A DNA stretch of 64,000 nucleotides, taken from assembly GCF_031626495.1 (NCBI RefSeq), contig NZ_JAMQOJ010000006.1:186001-250000 (forward strand), written 5' to 3'. Below, one piece after another: positions 24,663-33,373 of the stretch; position 1 is the first letter of the stretch; the number at the start of each line of letters is the position of its first letter. This DNA comes from Natrinema sp031626495 (GTDB lineage: Archaea; Halobacteriota; Halobacteria; Halobacteriales; Natrialbaceae). The notes beneath the pieces are model-generated. The model saw nothing but the letters and a program-made list of their open reading frames with translations, was not told where the DNA came from and ran no database searches. A program made the position numbers and the translations under genes.

Positions 24663-25988
24663 ATGAAATCCAACAATACGCCCATGATGTTGAATGAGGG
24701 GTCAAGAAATATCTCTCACTGGTACGACCCGGAGAGCGACGGGGCCCCCCTGACCGAGGGGAGCGGTGCGACGGTGACCGACGCCGACGGCGATTCCTAC
24801 CTCGATTTCCTCTCGTCGCTGTACTGCGTCAACGCCGGCCACGACGACCAGCGGATCATCGAGGCGATCACCGATCAGCTCGGACGGATCCCGTACGTCT
24901 CCTCGGCGAAGGAAAACGACGCGCGGACGAGACTGGCGAACGTGCTGGCAGACGTGGCACCGGAGCCGCTCACGGACGTGACGTTCTCCGTATCGGGGAG
25001 CGAGGCGAACGAACTGGCGATCCAGATCGCTCGCGAGAGTCAGGACGCGTCGAAGGTGCTGACTCGATGGCAGTCCTATCACGGGAGTACGTACGGTGCG
25101 GCGAACCTGACCGGCGATCCCACGACCCGAAACGCCGTTCAATCTCACGCGTCGACGACCGGCGGCGTCAAGTTCCTCCCGCCCCTTCCTGACGTGTTCG
25201 ACGCCGAGGGAGCGGAGCTCGCGGAGAAGGCCGCCGACCACGTCGAGTTCGTCGTCAGAAACGAGGGGCCCGAATCGATCGCTGCAGTCGTCATCGAGCC
25301 CGTCGCGGGATCCAGCGGCGGATTTCCGGCCCCGCCGGGATACTTCGAACGGCTCCGCGAGATCTGCGACGAGTACGACATCCTCCTGATCGCCGACGAG
25401 GTGATCACCGGGTTCGGTCGCTGCGGAGAGATGTTCGGGATGCAAACCGAGGGAGTGGATCCGGACATGATCACGTTCGCGAAGGGCGTCACGAGTTCGT
25501 ACGTCCCGCTCGGCGGTGTTCTCATGCGGGAGGAAATCGCCGAGCGCGTCCGCGACGGCGGTACCGCGGTCGGGCAGACGTTCGCCGGCCATCCGGTGGC
25601 CTGTGCCGCCGGTCTCGCCGCGATCGAGGCGTACGAGGACGGTCTCATCGACAACGTCCAGTCCCTGGAGCCCGTACTGCGTGAGGAACTCGAGGCCCTC
25701 GCGGAGCGCCACGACGTCGTCGCCGAGGTTCGCGGTCGAGGGTTCCTCTGGGGGATCGTCGTCGAGGACCCCGAAACCGGGGAGCCGTTCGCGAACTCGT
25801 GGGTCGACGACGACGCCGACAACCCGGTCGAGGACGTCGCCGAGGCGGCGGGGGAAGCGGGACTCCTCGTCGGCGTCGGCCGGCCGGACTTTCAATTACT
25901 CGTCGCGCCACCGCTCTGTATCGACGAATCCGACATCCACGACGCGGTCGAGATGCTCGACGAGGCGTTCACCGCCGTCTTCGAGTGA
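24663..25988 (+). CDS. Class III (omega-type) aminotransferase
   Basis: A 441-residue PLP enzyme transferring an amino group between an amine or omega-amino acid and a keto acid. It shows the fold-type I class III layout: SGSEANELAIQIAR, the DE pair in LLIADEVITGFGR, and the PLP lysine in FAKGVTSSYVPLGGV (about residue 273). It resembles beta-alanine, taurine or other omega-amine pyruvate transaminases. Start ATG 24663 is chosen over upstream in-frame codons because a TATA box sits 25 bp before it. It is divergent from the cyclodeaminase-like gene and converges with the glutamine amidotransferase gene, ending 31 bp from it. Confidence 0.9.
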   Translation: MKSNNTPMMLNEGSRNISHWYDPESDGAPLTEGSGATVTDADGDSYLDFLSSLYCVNAGHDDQRIIEAITDQLGRIPYVSSAKENDARTRLANVLADVAPEPLTDVTFSVSGSEANELAIQIARESQDASKVLTRWQSYHGSTYGAANLTGDPTTRNAVQSHASTTGGVKFLPPLPDVFDAEGAELAEKAADHVEFVVRNEGPESIAAVVIEPVAGSSGGFPAPPGYFERLREICDEYDILLIADEVITGFGRCGEMFGMQTEGVDPDMITFAKGVTSSYVPLGGVLMREEIAERVRDGGTAVGQTFAGHPVACAAGLAAIEAYEDGLIDNVQSLEPVLREELEALAERHDVVAEVRGRGFLWGIVVEDPETGEPFANSWVDDDADNPVEDVAEAAGEAGLLVGVGRPDFQLLVAPPLCIDESDIHDAVEMLDEAFTAVFE

Positions 25989-26019
25989 GCGCTTCCCGAC
26001 TGATTCTCTCCGGTCGCGA

Positions 26020-26649
26020 CTATCGGTGACAGTACGCGGCGAAGTTCTCGAGCACCGCCGTCGCGTTGCACTCGTCGAACGAGTGATCGCCGTCGGTCCA
26101 GTCGCTGGGACGATCGCGAACGCGCGTCGTGAACTCGGGGTGGAACTGGACCGTCCAGATCGGCGCGTCGGCGTGGCGAGTACAGAAATACTCGTTGTAC
26201 TCGGTTTCGGCGATGACTTCCATTCCGGATCCGGGCTCGACGACCAGATCGGAGTGGAGCACGGGAACGATCGGCTCGACCCCAGCGAGGATGGGGTCGT
26301 CCGCGTCGACGTTCGTCATTTCGACGAACGTGGCGCGACGTCGGTCCTCGACGACGCTTCCGCCGAGCGCGGCGTTGACGAGCTGGTGACCGAAGCAGAC
26401 GCCGAGCAGCGGCAGCTCGCGGTCGCGACACGTCCGAACGAGCTCCATCTGCGTTTCGAACCACGGATATCCCTCCTCGTAAACGCTGGCGGTACTGCCG
26501 CTGATGATGACGCCGTCGTACTCCTCGAGCGGCGGATGATCGCGGTCCTCCGCGTACACGTGATAGTCGCTTTCGGGGGTGAAGTGTTCGATCTCCGGAC
26601 CGAGATAGCGATACTCCGATCTGACTTCGTCGTCGAGGACGAGTATCAT
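26020..26649 (-). CDS. Class I glutamine amidotransferase-type hydrolase
   Basis: A 209-residue stand-alone class I glutamine amidotransferase domain. The catalytic triad is visible: Cys in LLGVCFGHQL, and His and Glu in VQFHPEF. The oxyanion strand GVIISGSTASVYE precedes it. It resembles GMP synthase-type amidotransferase domains. In this setting it may hydrolyse gamma-glutamyl bonds, the job of PuuD in the bacterial putrescine pathway, although PuuD belongs to a different C26 subgroup. ATG 26649 is preferred over the TTG at 26676, because the TATA-like TATAATTTATTG overlaps that codon. It converges with the aminotransferase gene. Confidence 0.8.
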   Translation of the reverse strand: MILVLDDEVRSEYRYLGPEIEHFTPESDYHVYAEDRDHPPLEEYDGVIISGSTASVYEEGYPWFETQMELVRTCRDRELPLLGVCFGHQLVNAALGGSVVEDRRRATFVEMTNVDADDPILAGVEPIVPVLHSDLVVEPGSGMEVIAETEYNEYFCTRHADAPIWTVQFHPEFTTRVRDRPSDWTDGDHSFDECNATAVLENFAAYCHR

Positions 26650-26808
26650 CACCGCTCGGTACTGACCCGAGAACAATAAATTATAGTACCTCTACCGCAA
26701 TCTCCATTCAGACGGTGCCACACCCTCAATGAGACCATCTACCACACAGCAATCGATCCGTGAGGGACCGAACCGCGGGGGACGAAGCCGCGAGGAGGCG
26801 ATGCTCGA

Positions 26809-28116
26809 ATGACCGACGCGACCGATCGAATGATCGAGGTGATCGAGGACCCGGCGATCGACCATGTCTTCATCGAGTTCGCCGACGTCAACGGCATCTC
26901 CCGTTCGAAGCAACTCACCGCCGACACCTTCCTCGAGAAGTGGGCCGACGGGTTTACGATGAACCTCGTGATGTTGGCCCAGACGCCGCGCAATCACGTC
27001 CCGGAGGGAACCGGACTCGGCGCGGAGATCGGACACAGCGACGGGATCGTTCACCCGATCCCGGAGACGACGACACGGCTGCCCTGGCGCGAGAACGCCG
27101 TCCGGGTCCTGTGTCGGTTCACCCACGAGGGTGAGCGGCTGGCTAGTTCGCCGCGGGCGGCACTGGAGTCGGTGCTCGCGGCCAACGACTTCGGGTTCGA
27201 CTTCTACGCCGGGAGCGAGCTCGAGTTCTACCTCCTCGAGGAGGGTCCCGGGAACGAGTACGTCCCCGCGACCGGCGGCAACCACGAGTGTGTCTCCTGG
27301 GCGACCGAGGAGGTCTCCGGCTTCTACGACCGGCTCGCCGAGTGGGCCGGCGACTACGGAATCGACCTCACTGCGCTCCACCACGAGCACGGTGCCGGCC
27401 AGCTCGAGGTGCTGTTCGACTACGGCCGACCGCTCGAACAGGCGGACACGACCTTCGACTTCAAGCGGCTCGTCAAGCAGGTCGGCCGGAGCTTCGACCA
27501 GTGGCCGACGTTCATGGCCAAGCCCTTCGCCGACCGACCGGGCAGTGGCTATCACCTCCACGTGAGCGCGTTCGACGACGGGCAGAACGCCTTCGAGGCT
27601 GACACGGGCGACACGCTCTCCGAGCGGGGCCGCCACTTCGTCGGCGGCCTGATGGAACACGCCGATGCGCTGACCGCGCTCGGCACGCCGAACATTAACG
27701 GATTCAAGCGGTTCGAACCGAGTTCGTTCGTCCCCTACACCGCCTCGTGGGGGTACGACAACCGGATGACCGCGGTCCGCCTCCCGTTGGGGGAGCCCCG
27801 TCTGGAGACGCGGATCGCCAGCGCCGACGCCAACCCGTATCTGGTCATGGCCGGGACTATCGCCGCGGGCCTCGACGGGCTCCGGCGCGAGCTGGAGCCG
27901 CCGGCGCCGACCGAAGGCGACCCGACCGGCGACCGACCGGAGCTCCCGCGCTCGCCCGAGCTCGCCCTGCGCGCGCTCGAGACGGACGACGCGCTCGTCG
28001 ACCTCCTCGGCGAGGACGTCGTGCGGATGTTCACGGCCTCCAAACGACGCGAGCTGCAGGCGTTCCGGGATCACGTCACCGACTGGGAACGCGACCAGTA
28101 CGTGAAGACGATTTGA
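26809..28116 (+). CDS. Glutamine synthetase-family gamma-glutamyl-amine ligase
   Basis: A 435-residue protein of the glutamine synthetase family. It has the N-terminal beta-grasp region (about residues 15-100) and catalytic features: the metal-binding Glu in GSELEFYLLEE, the ammonium/substrate loop in HHEHGAGQLEV, the ATP/metal segment KPFADRPGSGYHLHVS, and the glutamate-binding arginines in RLETRIASADANPYL. It is divergent from classical GlnA in length and lacks the usual adenylation loop, matching ligases that attach glutamate to putrescine or ethanolamine (PuuA or GlnA-like proteins). In the island it likely makes gamma-glutamyl-polyamines. A decayed fragment of a close paralogue lies at 30815. 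Confidence 0.87.
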   Translation: MTDATDRMIEVIEDPAIDHVFIEFADVNGISRSKQLTADTFLEKWADGFTMNLVMLAQTPRNHVPEGTGLGAEIGHSDGIVHPIPETTTRLPWRENAVRVLCRFTHEGERLASSPRAALESVLAANDFGFDFYAGSELEFYLLEEGPGNEYVPATGGNHECVSWATEEVSGFYDRLAEWAGDYGIDLTALHHEHGAGQLEVLFDYGRPLEQADTTFDFKRLVKQVGRSFDQWPTFMAKPFADRPGSGYHLHVSAFDDGQNAFEADTGDTLSERGRHFVGGLMEHADALTALGTPNINGFKRFEPSSFVPYTASWGYDNRMTAVRLPLGEPRLETRIASADANPYLVMAGTIAAGLDGLRRELEPPAPTEGDPTGDRPELPRSPELALRALETDDALVDLLGEDVVRMFTASKRRELQAFRDHVTDWERDQYVKTI

Positions 28117-28299
28117 CGGCTCGGATCGGAAGCGCGGTCACAGAGGGGTGCGGCGATAGGGCTCACCCGGATTGAAGCGGGAGAAGCGCTCATTGAACTA
28201 GTTATCGCAGACATAGCGAACCGGAAGCGACCGAGTCGTGATCCCAAAACGGCTCCGCTGACACAGTGCTACTGACGAAACACTACCCGCGGGAGCGGG

Positions 28300-28330
28300 A
28301 GTGACATTTCGATTATATATAACGGGAACC
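28300..28330 (+). promoter_or_regulatory. Promoter of the kinase-aminotransferase fusion gene
   Basis: An AT-rich element with GATTATATATAACG near 28310-28325 lies about 50 bp before ATG 28372 and is a plausible TATA box. No Shine-Dalgarno site is obvious. Confidence 0.35.
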
Positions 28331-28371
28331 TATATGAAAGGTAATCACCTACGACCGGACGTGAACGACCG

Positions 28372-30708
28372 ATGACGGACGCGTCCGAGCTGTTAGACCC
28401 GTTTATTGTACAGCCCCCATCGTTAGACGAACGGCGAGCGGCACGGATCGCCGAACGCGAGTTCGGGAAGCGAGGAACGGTGACGGAACTCGGCGGAGAG
28501 CGGGACCAGAACTTTCGGATCGATGCCGACGACGGCGAGGCGTACGTACTGAAGATCTCCAGTCCGGCCGACGACGTTTCGTCACTCGAGCTGCAGGCCG
28601 AGGCCCTGCGGCACGTGTCTCGGACCGATCCCGACCTCCCGGTGATGGAGATCGTTCCGACGATCGATGGCTCGCCCTGGACGTCCGTCGACGACGACGA
28701 GACGTACCTCGTGCGGATGTTTACGCACGTTCCCGGGCGAACTGCTCCGGGGCCGGAGCTCGACGAGGAGGCCCTGTACGAGTACGGAGCGGTAGCGGCG
28801 AGACTCGGAGAGGCGCTTCGCGGCTTCTTCCACCCCGACGCAGATTACGACATACTGTGGGACCTGCGGCACACCTCCGAACTTCGATCGCTCCTCGACT
28901 CCGTCACCGACGAACAGCGACGCGATCTCGCCGACCGCATCCTCGATCGGTTCGAAGATCGGGTCGAACCGGTTTTCGATTCGCTCCGTGCGCAAGTGAT
29001 TCACAACGACCTCACGCTCGACAACGTCCTGCTGGACGAGCGCGATCGGGTCAGCGGCATCGTAGATTTCGGCGATCTCACCCACACGGCCCTCGTGAGC
29101 GACCTCGCGATGGCGATCGCGAGCGTAATGTACCGCCGCGAAGACCCGATCGAGGCGGCCGAGGCGGTGATCCGGGGCTACGTCAGCGTCACGCCACTCG
29201 AGGAAGAAGAGGCCGGCCTGCTGGCGGACCTCGTCGCGGCACGGCACCTCACGTGGGGAGTCACGGTCGCGTGGCGACTCGACGAACATCCCGAGAAGAC
29301 CGACGACCACAGCGTCGCCGGCGTCGACGACGGATGGGAACTGTTGCGAACGCTCGACGAACTGGGGCTGGACACCGTCGGTCGACGCCTGCGAACCGCC
29401 GCGCTGGCCGGTGACGTTCCGTACTCCCGAATGGACACGGCCGAACTGGAGTCTCGGCGACGCCAGGTTCTCGGATCGTCTCCCCTCTCGTACCGCGATC
29501 CCGTCCACTTCGTCGGCGGCGAGGAGGTGTGGCTGTACGATTCGTCCGGTCGTCGCTACCTCGACGCGTACAACAACGTACAGGTCGTGGGGCACGCGAA
29601 CCCCGCAGTCGCGGACGCCATCGGGGGGCAGGCGCGTACACTGGCCACTAACACACGGTACCTGCACGAGGCTCCAGTCGCGCTGGCCGATCGCATCCTG
29701 GCGACGATGCCCGACGAGTTGGACCGAGTCCTGTTCGTCAACTCCGGAAGCGAGGCGACCGACACCGCCTGGCGGCTGGCTACGGCGGCCACCGGAAACG
29801 ACGGCGCAATCGTTTCGGAGAACGCGTATCACGGTATTACCGAGGCGACGACGGCGCAATCGCCTGCAATCTGGCCCGAGGGTTTCTGCCCGGACCACGT
29901 CGAGACAGTCCGTCCGCCGGTCGACGAAATCCCCCGCCGGATGCACGCGGATCGAGACCCGGTCGAAGACATAACCGAGTCGCTGGCGACTCTCGAGAAA
30001 CGAGGGTCGGGAACCGCGGCGTTCGTGTTCGACTCGCTGTTCACCAGCGACGGGATCCACCCTCCCGAGGGAGAGCGATTGGGATCGATGATCGATCGCG
30101 TCCGCGAGGCGGGAGGGGTCGTCGTCGCGGACGAGGTACAGGCCGGGTACGGACGAAGCGGCTCGAGCATGTGGGGGTTCCAGAGCGCAGGTGTCGTCCC
30201 TGACATCGTCACGATCGGCAAGCCGATGGGCAACGGACATCCCGTCGCGGCCGTCGTGACGCGGTCAGACATCGCGTCGACCCTGTACGACCGGACGGGG
30301 TTTTTCAGTACGTTCGGCGGGAATCCCGTGTCCTGTGCGGCTGCGTTGGCGGTGTTGGACGAGATCGAGGAGAGAGACCTGTTGACTCACGCCGTCGAGG
30401 TCGGCACGTACCTGCGTGACGGGCTGCAAGAACTGGCCGTCGAATACGAACTCATCGGCGAGGTCCGTCAACGGGGACTGATGATCGGTGTCGAACTCGT
30501 CAGAGACCGAGAGACCTGGGAGCCGGCACCGAGCGAGACGACCGCAGTAGTCAACGGACTCCGTCGACGTCGGGTTCTCATCGGTTCGACCGGCAGAGAG
30601 GGTAACGTGCTGAAGATCCGTCCGCCGCTGGTGTTCGAAAAAGGGCACGCGGACCGCCTCTTGGAAGCGTTAGACGACGTCCTCTCGGAACAGAGCGTCG
30701 TAAACTAA
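28372..30708 (+). CDS. Fusion of APH-type kinase and class III aminotransferase/phospholyase
   Basis: A 778-residue two-domain enzyme. Residues about 15-345 form an aminoglycoside/choline kinase-type domain with the catalytic loop HNDLTLDN (His211, Asp213, Asn218) and metal Asp232 in VDFGD. Residues about 365-778 form a class III PLP fold with the NSGSEATDTAWRLA and ADEVQAGYGRSG (near 586) segments and the PLP lysine near 614 in GKPMGNGHPVAAV. The GKPMGNGHP signature is typical of phospholyases of the AGXT2L type, which eliminate phosphate and ammonia from O-phosphoethanolamine or O-phospho-hydroxylysine. A kinase fused to such a lyase suggests that a hydroxy-amine is phosphorylated and then broken. 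Function otherwise unproven. Confidence 0.86.
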   Translation: MTDASELLDPFIVQPPSLDERRAARIAEREFGKRGTVTELGGERDQNFRIDADDGEAYVLKISSPADDVSSLELQAEALRHVSRTDPDLPVMEIVPTIDGSPWTSVDDDETYLVRMFTHVPGRTAPGPELDEEALYEYGAVAARLGEALRGFFHPDADYDILWDLRHTSELRSLLDSVTDEQRRDLADRILDRFEDRVEPVFDSLRAQVIHNDLTLDNVLLDERDRVSGIVDFGDLTHTALVSDLAMAIASVMYRREDPIEAAEAVIRGYVSVTPLEEEEAGLLADLVAARHLTWGVTVAWRLDEHPEKTDDHSVAGVDDGWELLRTLDELGLDTVGRRLRTAALAGDVPYSRMDTAELESRRRQVLGSSPLSYRDPVHFVGGEEVWLYDSSGRRYLDAYNNVQVVGHANPAVADAIGGQARTLATNTRYLHEAPVALADRILATMPDELDRVLFVNSGSEATDTAWRLATAATGNDGAIVSENAYHGITEATTAQSPAIWPEGFCPDHVETVRPPVDEIPRRMHADRDPVEDITESLATLEKRGSGTAAFVFDSLFTSDGIHPPEGERLGSMIDRVREAGGVVVADEVQAGYGRSGSSMWGFQSAGVVPDIVTIGKPMGNGHPVAAVVTRSDIASTLYDRTGFFSTFGGNPVSCAAALAVLDEIEERDLLTHAVEVGTYLRDGLQELAVEYELIGEVRQRGLMIGVELVRDRETWEPAPSETTAVVNGLRRRRVLIGSTGREGNVLKIRPPLVFEKGHADRLLEALDDVLSEQSVVN

Positions 30709-30814
30709 ATCCTACAAATTCCGCCGGGGCGGAAAGCCAACCAAGACGGGACGAGAAAATCGGAGCAATCTGTTCACACGGACTCTACAGAAACCCAGAG
30801 CCGGGGTCCCGATC

Positions 30815-30995
30815 GGGCGATAGCACTCTCCGACCGTTCGGCCCGTCGTCATCGCGAGCACGATCGCCGCGGAGTTACACGGTAGCCGCGAGGAGATCGA
30901 ACTATCGGAGGCCATTAGCGGTGATCCCGCCGGAAGGCGACCGGAATTGCCGCGCTCGAGCGAGCCGCTCTTCGAGCGGTCCCGGACCGGCAAAA
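30815..30995 (+). pseudogene. C-terminal relic of a glutamine-synthetase-like gene
   Basis: The plus strand reads VIASTIAAELHGSREEIELS and then GDPAGRRPELPRSSEPLFER. This aligns with the C-terminus of the intact ligase, which reads VMAGTIAAGLDGLRRELEPP and GDPTGDRPELPRSPELALRA. Upstream and downstream parts are missing. A second ligase of this type once stood here, between the fusion gene and the minus-strand aminotransferase. Confidence 0.7.
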
Positions 30996-31059
30996 CGAAC
31001 CACGTTCGTTCGCGGGAAGCAGGTGTGCCGTCGCGCGAGGAGCGGCGCGGGCGGTTCGG

Positions 31060-32403
31060 TTACTGCTTCTCGGCGAGCAGCGGGGCGACGGATTTGAACG
31101 CCTCGAGGTGCTCGTCGATGTGTTCTTCTTCGTGTTGGACGCTGATGGTCCACTGCTGGGAGGCGTCGTGCGGATGAGGCAGGACGCCCTGATTGAGCAT
31201 CGCGAACCAGTAGTTCTCGTGGAACTCGGTGTCGACGTGCTCGAGGAAGTCGCGGTAGTTCTCGATCCGTTCCTCGGTGAAGTGGACGATCCCCTGCGAG
31301 TTGACGTTCTCGACGTGGCCGTCGATTCCGGCGTCGGCCATGATATCCTCGTAGCCGGCGACGAGCTTCTCGCCGAGGTCGTTGACGTGCTGATAGGCGT
31401 CGTCGGTAAGCACGTCCCGGAGGACGGTCGTGACCGCCTGCAGCACGAGCGGGCTCCCGTTGTACGTTCCGTAGTGGGCCGCGCCGTCTTCGATCGTTCG
31501 CATGACTTCCTCGCGACCGCCGAAGGCACCGACGGGGAAGTTACCGCCGATACTCTTGGCCATCGCGACGAGGTCGGGTTCGACGTCGTAGTACTCGGCC
31601 GCGCCGCCGGGGGCGACCTTGACGCCGGTCTTCACTTCGTCGAAAATGTAAGCGATACCGTACTCGTCACAGAGTTCGCGGAGCCCCTGCAGGAACTCCT
31701 TGTACGGTTGCGTCACGCCGACGTTCATCACGATCGGTTCAACGATGAGGGCGCCGATCTCGTTCATGTGCTCGCGCATGATCCCCTCGACTGCTTCGAG
31801 GTCGTTGAACGGAGCGATCTCGACCGTGTCGGCGATCGCCTCGGGGATCCCCTCGCTCTCGATCAGCTTCGTCGGACGCTCGGGATGACCCAGCTTCCCT
31901 TCGGGCGTCGACTTGCTGATCAGGACGGCGTCGTGGACGCCGTGGTACGACCCTTCGATCTTCAGGAGTTTGTCCTTGCCCGTGTACGCTCGCGCGATAC
32001 GGATGGCGTGCATCGTGCTCTCCGTCCCGCTGTTCGTGAACCGGACGAGGTCGACGGGGTCCCACCGCTTCTTGAGTTCCTCGGCGGCCTCCGCGAGGAG
32101 GTCGTGCGGATGCGTAAAGAGCGTCCCCTCGTCGAGTTGGGTCTTGACCGCGTCAGTAACGGCGGGATGCGCGTGTCCGACCATCCCCGCTCCGTTGTTC
32201 ATATCGAAGTCCAGATAGGAATTGCCGTCGACGTCGTGCAGGTGGACGCCCTCCGCTCGGTCGACCACGAACGGATGCGGATCCCACGCGCGGTACGTAC
32301 TGGCCACGCCGGCGGGGACGTGGTTCCGAATTTCTTCGAACCGTTCCTTGCTCTTCGGGGTGCGATCGACGTATTCCGATTCGAGACTGTCCCAGAGGTC
32401 CAT
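31060..32403 (-). CDS. Class III aminotransferase, glutamate-semialdehyde mutase-like
   Basis: A 447-residue PLP enzyme of class III resembling glutamate-1-semialdehyde aminomutase and related amino acid aminotransferases. Features are VRFTNSGTESTMHAIRIAR, the DE region FDEVKTGVKVAPGG and the PLP Lys near 284 in MAKSIGGNFPVGAFGG. Typical GSAM proteins are similar in length, but the position among polyamine genes argues for a catabolic substrate. A TATA-like GTATAAATATTTATTACG lies about 25 bp upstream of ATG 32403. It lies downstream of potB and potC on the same strand, 131 bp from the end of potC, and may be read through or have its own promoter. Confidence 0.88.
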   Translation of the reverse strand: MDLWDSLESEYVDRTPKSKERFEEIRNHVPAGVASTYRAWDPHPFVVDRAEGVHLHDVDGNSYLDFDMNNGAGMVGHAHPAVTDAVKTQLDEGTLFTHPHDLLAEAAEELKKRWDPVDLVRFTNSGTESTMHAIRIARAYTGKDKLLKIEGSYHGVHDAVLISKSTPEGKLGHPERPTKLIESEGIPEAIADTVEIAPFNDLEAVEGIMREHMNEIGALIVEPIVMNVGVTQPYKEFLQGLRELCDEYGIAYIFDEVKTGVKVAPGGAAEYYDVEPDLVAMAKSIGGNFPVGAFGGREEVMRTIEDGAAHYGTYNGSPLVLQAVTTVLRDVLTDDAYQHVNDLGEKLVAGYEDIMADAGIDGHVENVNSQGIVHFTEERIENYRDFLEHVDTEFHENYWFAMLNQGVLPHPHDASQQWTISVQHEEEHIDEHLEAFKSVAPLLAEKQ

Positions 32404-32534
32404 GTGTCGCCCGTTCGTTCGTATCGTAATAAATATTTATACTACATTCAAAAGAATGCCATTTGATAGGATTATATCCTATCAGTCACAGTTGTTTTGT
32501 CGAAAACGAGGGGCGGACGGGTGACTGAGCGAAA

Positions 32535-33371
32535 TCAGCGCCGTCGGATGAGTTCGCTCACGACGATGAGTCCCATACTGAACAGCAACACCATGGTGCT
32601 GATCGCGTTGATCACGGGGTCGGTTCCGTGCTGGACCTTCGACCAGATGTAGATGGGAAGTGTGTTCTGGACACCGCTGGTGAAGAACGCGATCAGGAAG
32701 TCGTCGAACGACAGGGTGAAGGCGAACAGCGCGCCGCTGACGATACCGGGCATCAGGATCGGGAGCGTCACCCGGCGGTACGTCTGCCACTTGCTGGCAC
32801 CGAGGTCGCGAGCGGCCTCCTCGAGTTCGGGATCGAACCCGCGAAGGCGTGCACTGACGGTGATCAGGACGAACGGCGTGACGAACACGAGTTGGCCGAT
32901 CATCACCGTCAGCAGCGACGTGTTGATGTTCAGGAAGTTGAACCAGAGCAGGAGGGCGATCCCGAGGATGAGTCCGGGAATCGTCATGGGCGCGACTACG
33001 AGCGCGCGGTAGAGCCCCTTCCCCCGGAAATCGGCTCGCACGAGGGCGATCGCACCGAGCGTTCCGAGGGTCGTCGCTCCGGCCGTCACGACAATGCCGA
33101 CGTACAGGCTGTTCATCGTCGCGCGGATGAGTCGCGTGTCGCTCACCATCTGCGCGTACCACTGCGTCGTGAACCCGTCCCAGGGAATCGACGAGAACGT
33201 CCCCTTCTCGAAGGAGAAGAGGATCAACACGGCGATCGGCGCGTAGAGGAACGAGAACACGAGCACGGTCCAGATCGGGAGCCAGTACTGCTCCGCGACC
33301 GCGAGGATCGAATCGACCTGAGTGGTCACGGTCTCGCCGCCAGCGTCGGAATTGGACGTTTCAGTACTCAT
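32535..33371 (-). CDS. potC: ABC transporter permease, spermidine/putrescine type (PotC-like)
   Basis: A 278-residue inner-membrane permease with six hydrophobic segments. The conserved ABC coupling loop EAARDLGASKWQTYRRVTLP (EAA loop, about residues 180-200) contacts the ATPase. Long hydrophilic N-terminal residues precede the first helix. It is the PotC-type partner of the PotB gene immediately upstream, with two bases between them, so they are surely co-transcribed. The transporter imports a polyamine or related cation. Specificity is by analogy with the bacterial PotABCD system and the surrounding catabolic genes. Confidence 0.88.
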   Translation of the reverse strand: MSTETSNSDAGGETVTTQVDSILAVAEQYWLPIWTVLVFSFLYAPIAVLILFSFEKGTFSSIPWDGFTTQWYAQMVSDTRLIRATMNSLYVGIVVTAGATTLGTLGAIALVRADFRGKGLYRALVVAPMTIPGLILGIALLLWFNFLNINTSLLTVMIGQLVFVTPFVLITVSARLRGFDPELEEAARDLGASKWQTYRRVTLPILMPGIVSGALFAFTLSFDDFLIAFFTSGVQNTLPIYIWSKVQHGTDPVINAISTMVLLFSMGLIVVSELIRRR

Positions 33372-33373
33372 CG

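Noticed and set aside
26692..28074. Minus-strand frame of 460 codons
   Set aside because: It lies entirely opposite the glutamine-synthetase-like gene and has no domain. Long antisense frames arise from GC-rich codon use in haloarchaea.
28582..30240. Minus-strand frame of 552 codons
   Set aside because: It is antisense to the kinase/aminotransferase fusion, which has clear motifs; the antisense product is rich in Arg, Val and Asp without domain order.
31108..32466. Plus-strand frame of 452 codons
   Set aside because: It is antisense to the GSAM-like aminotransferase, which carries all class III motifs.
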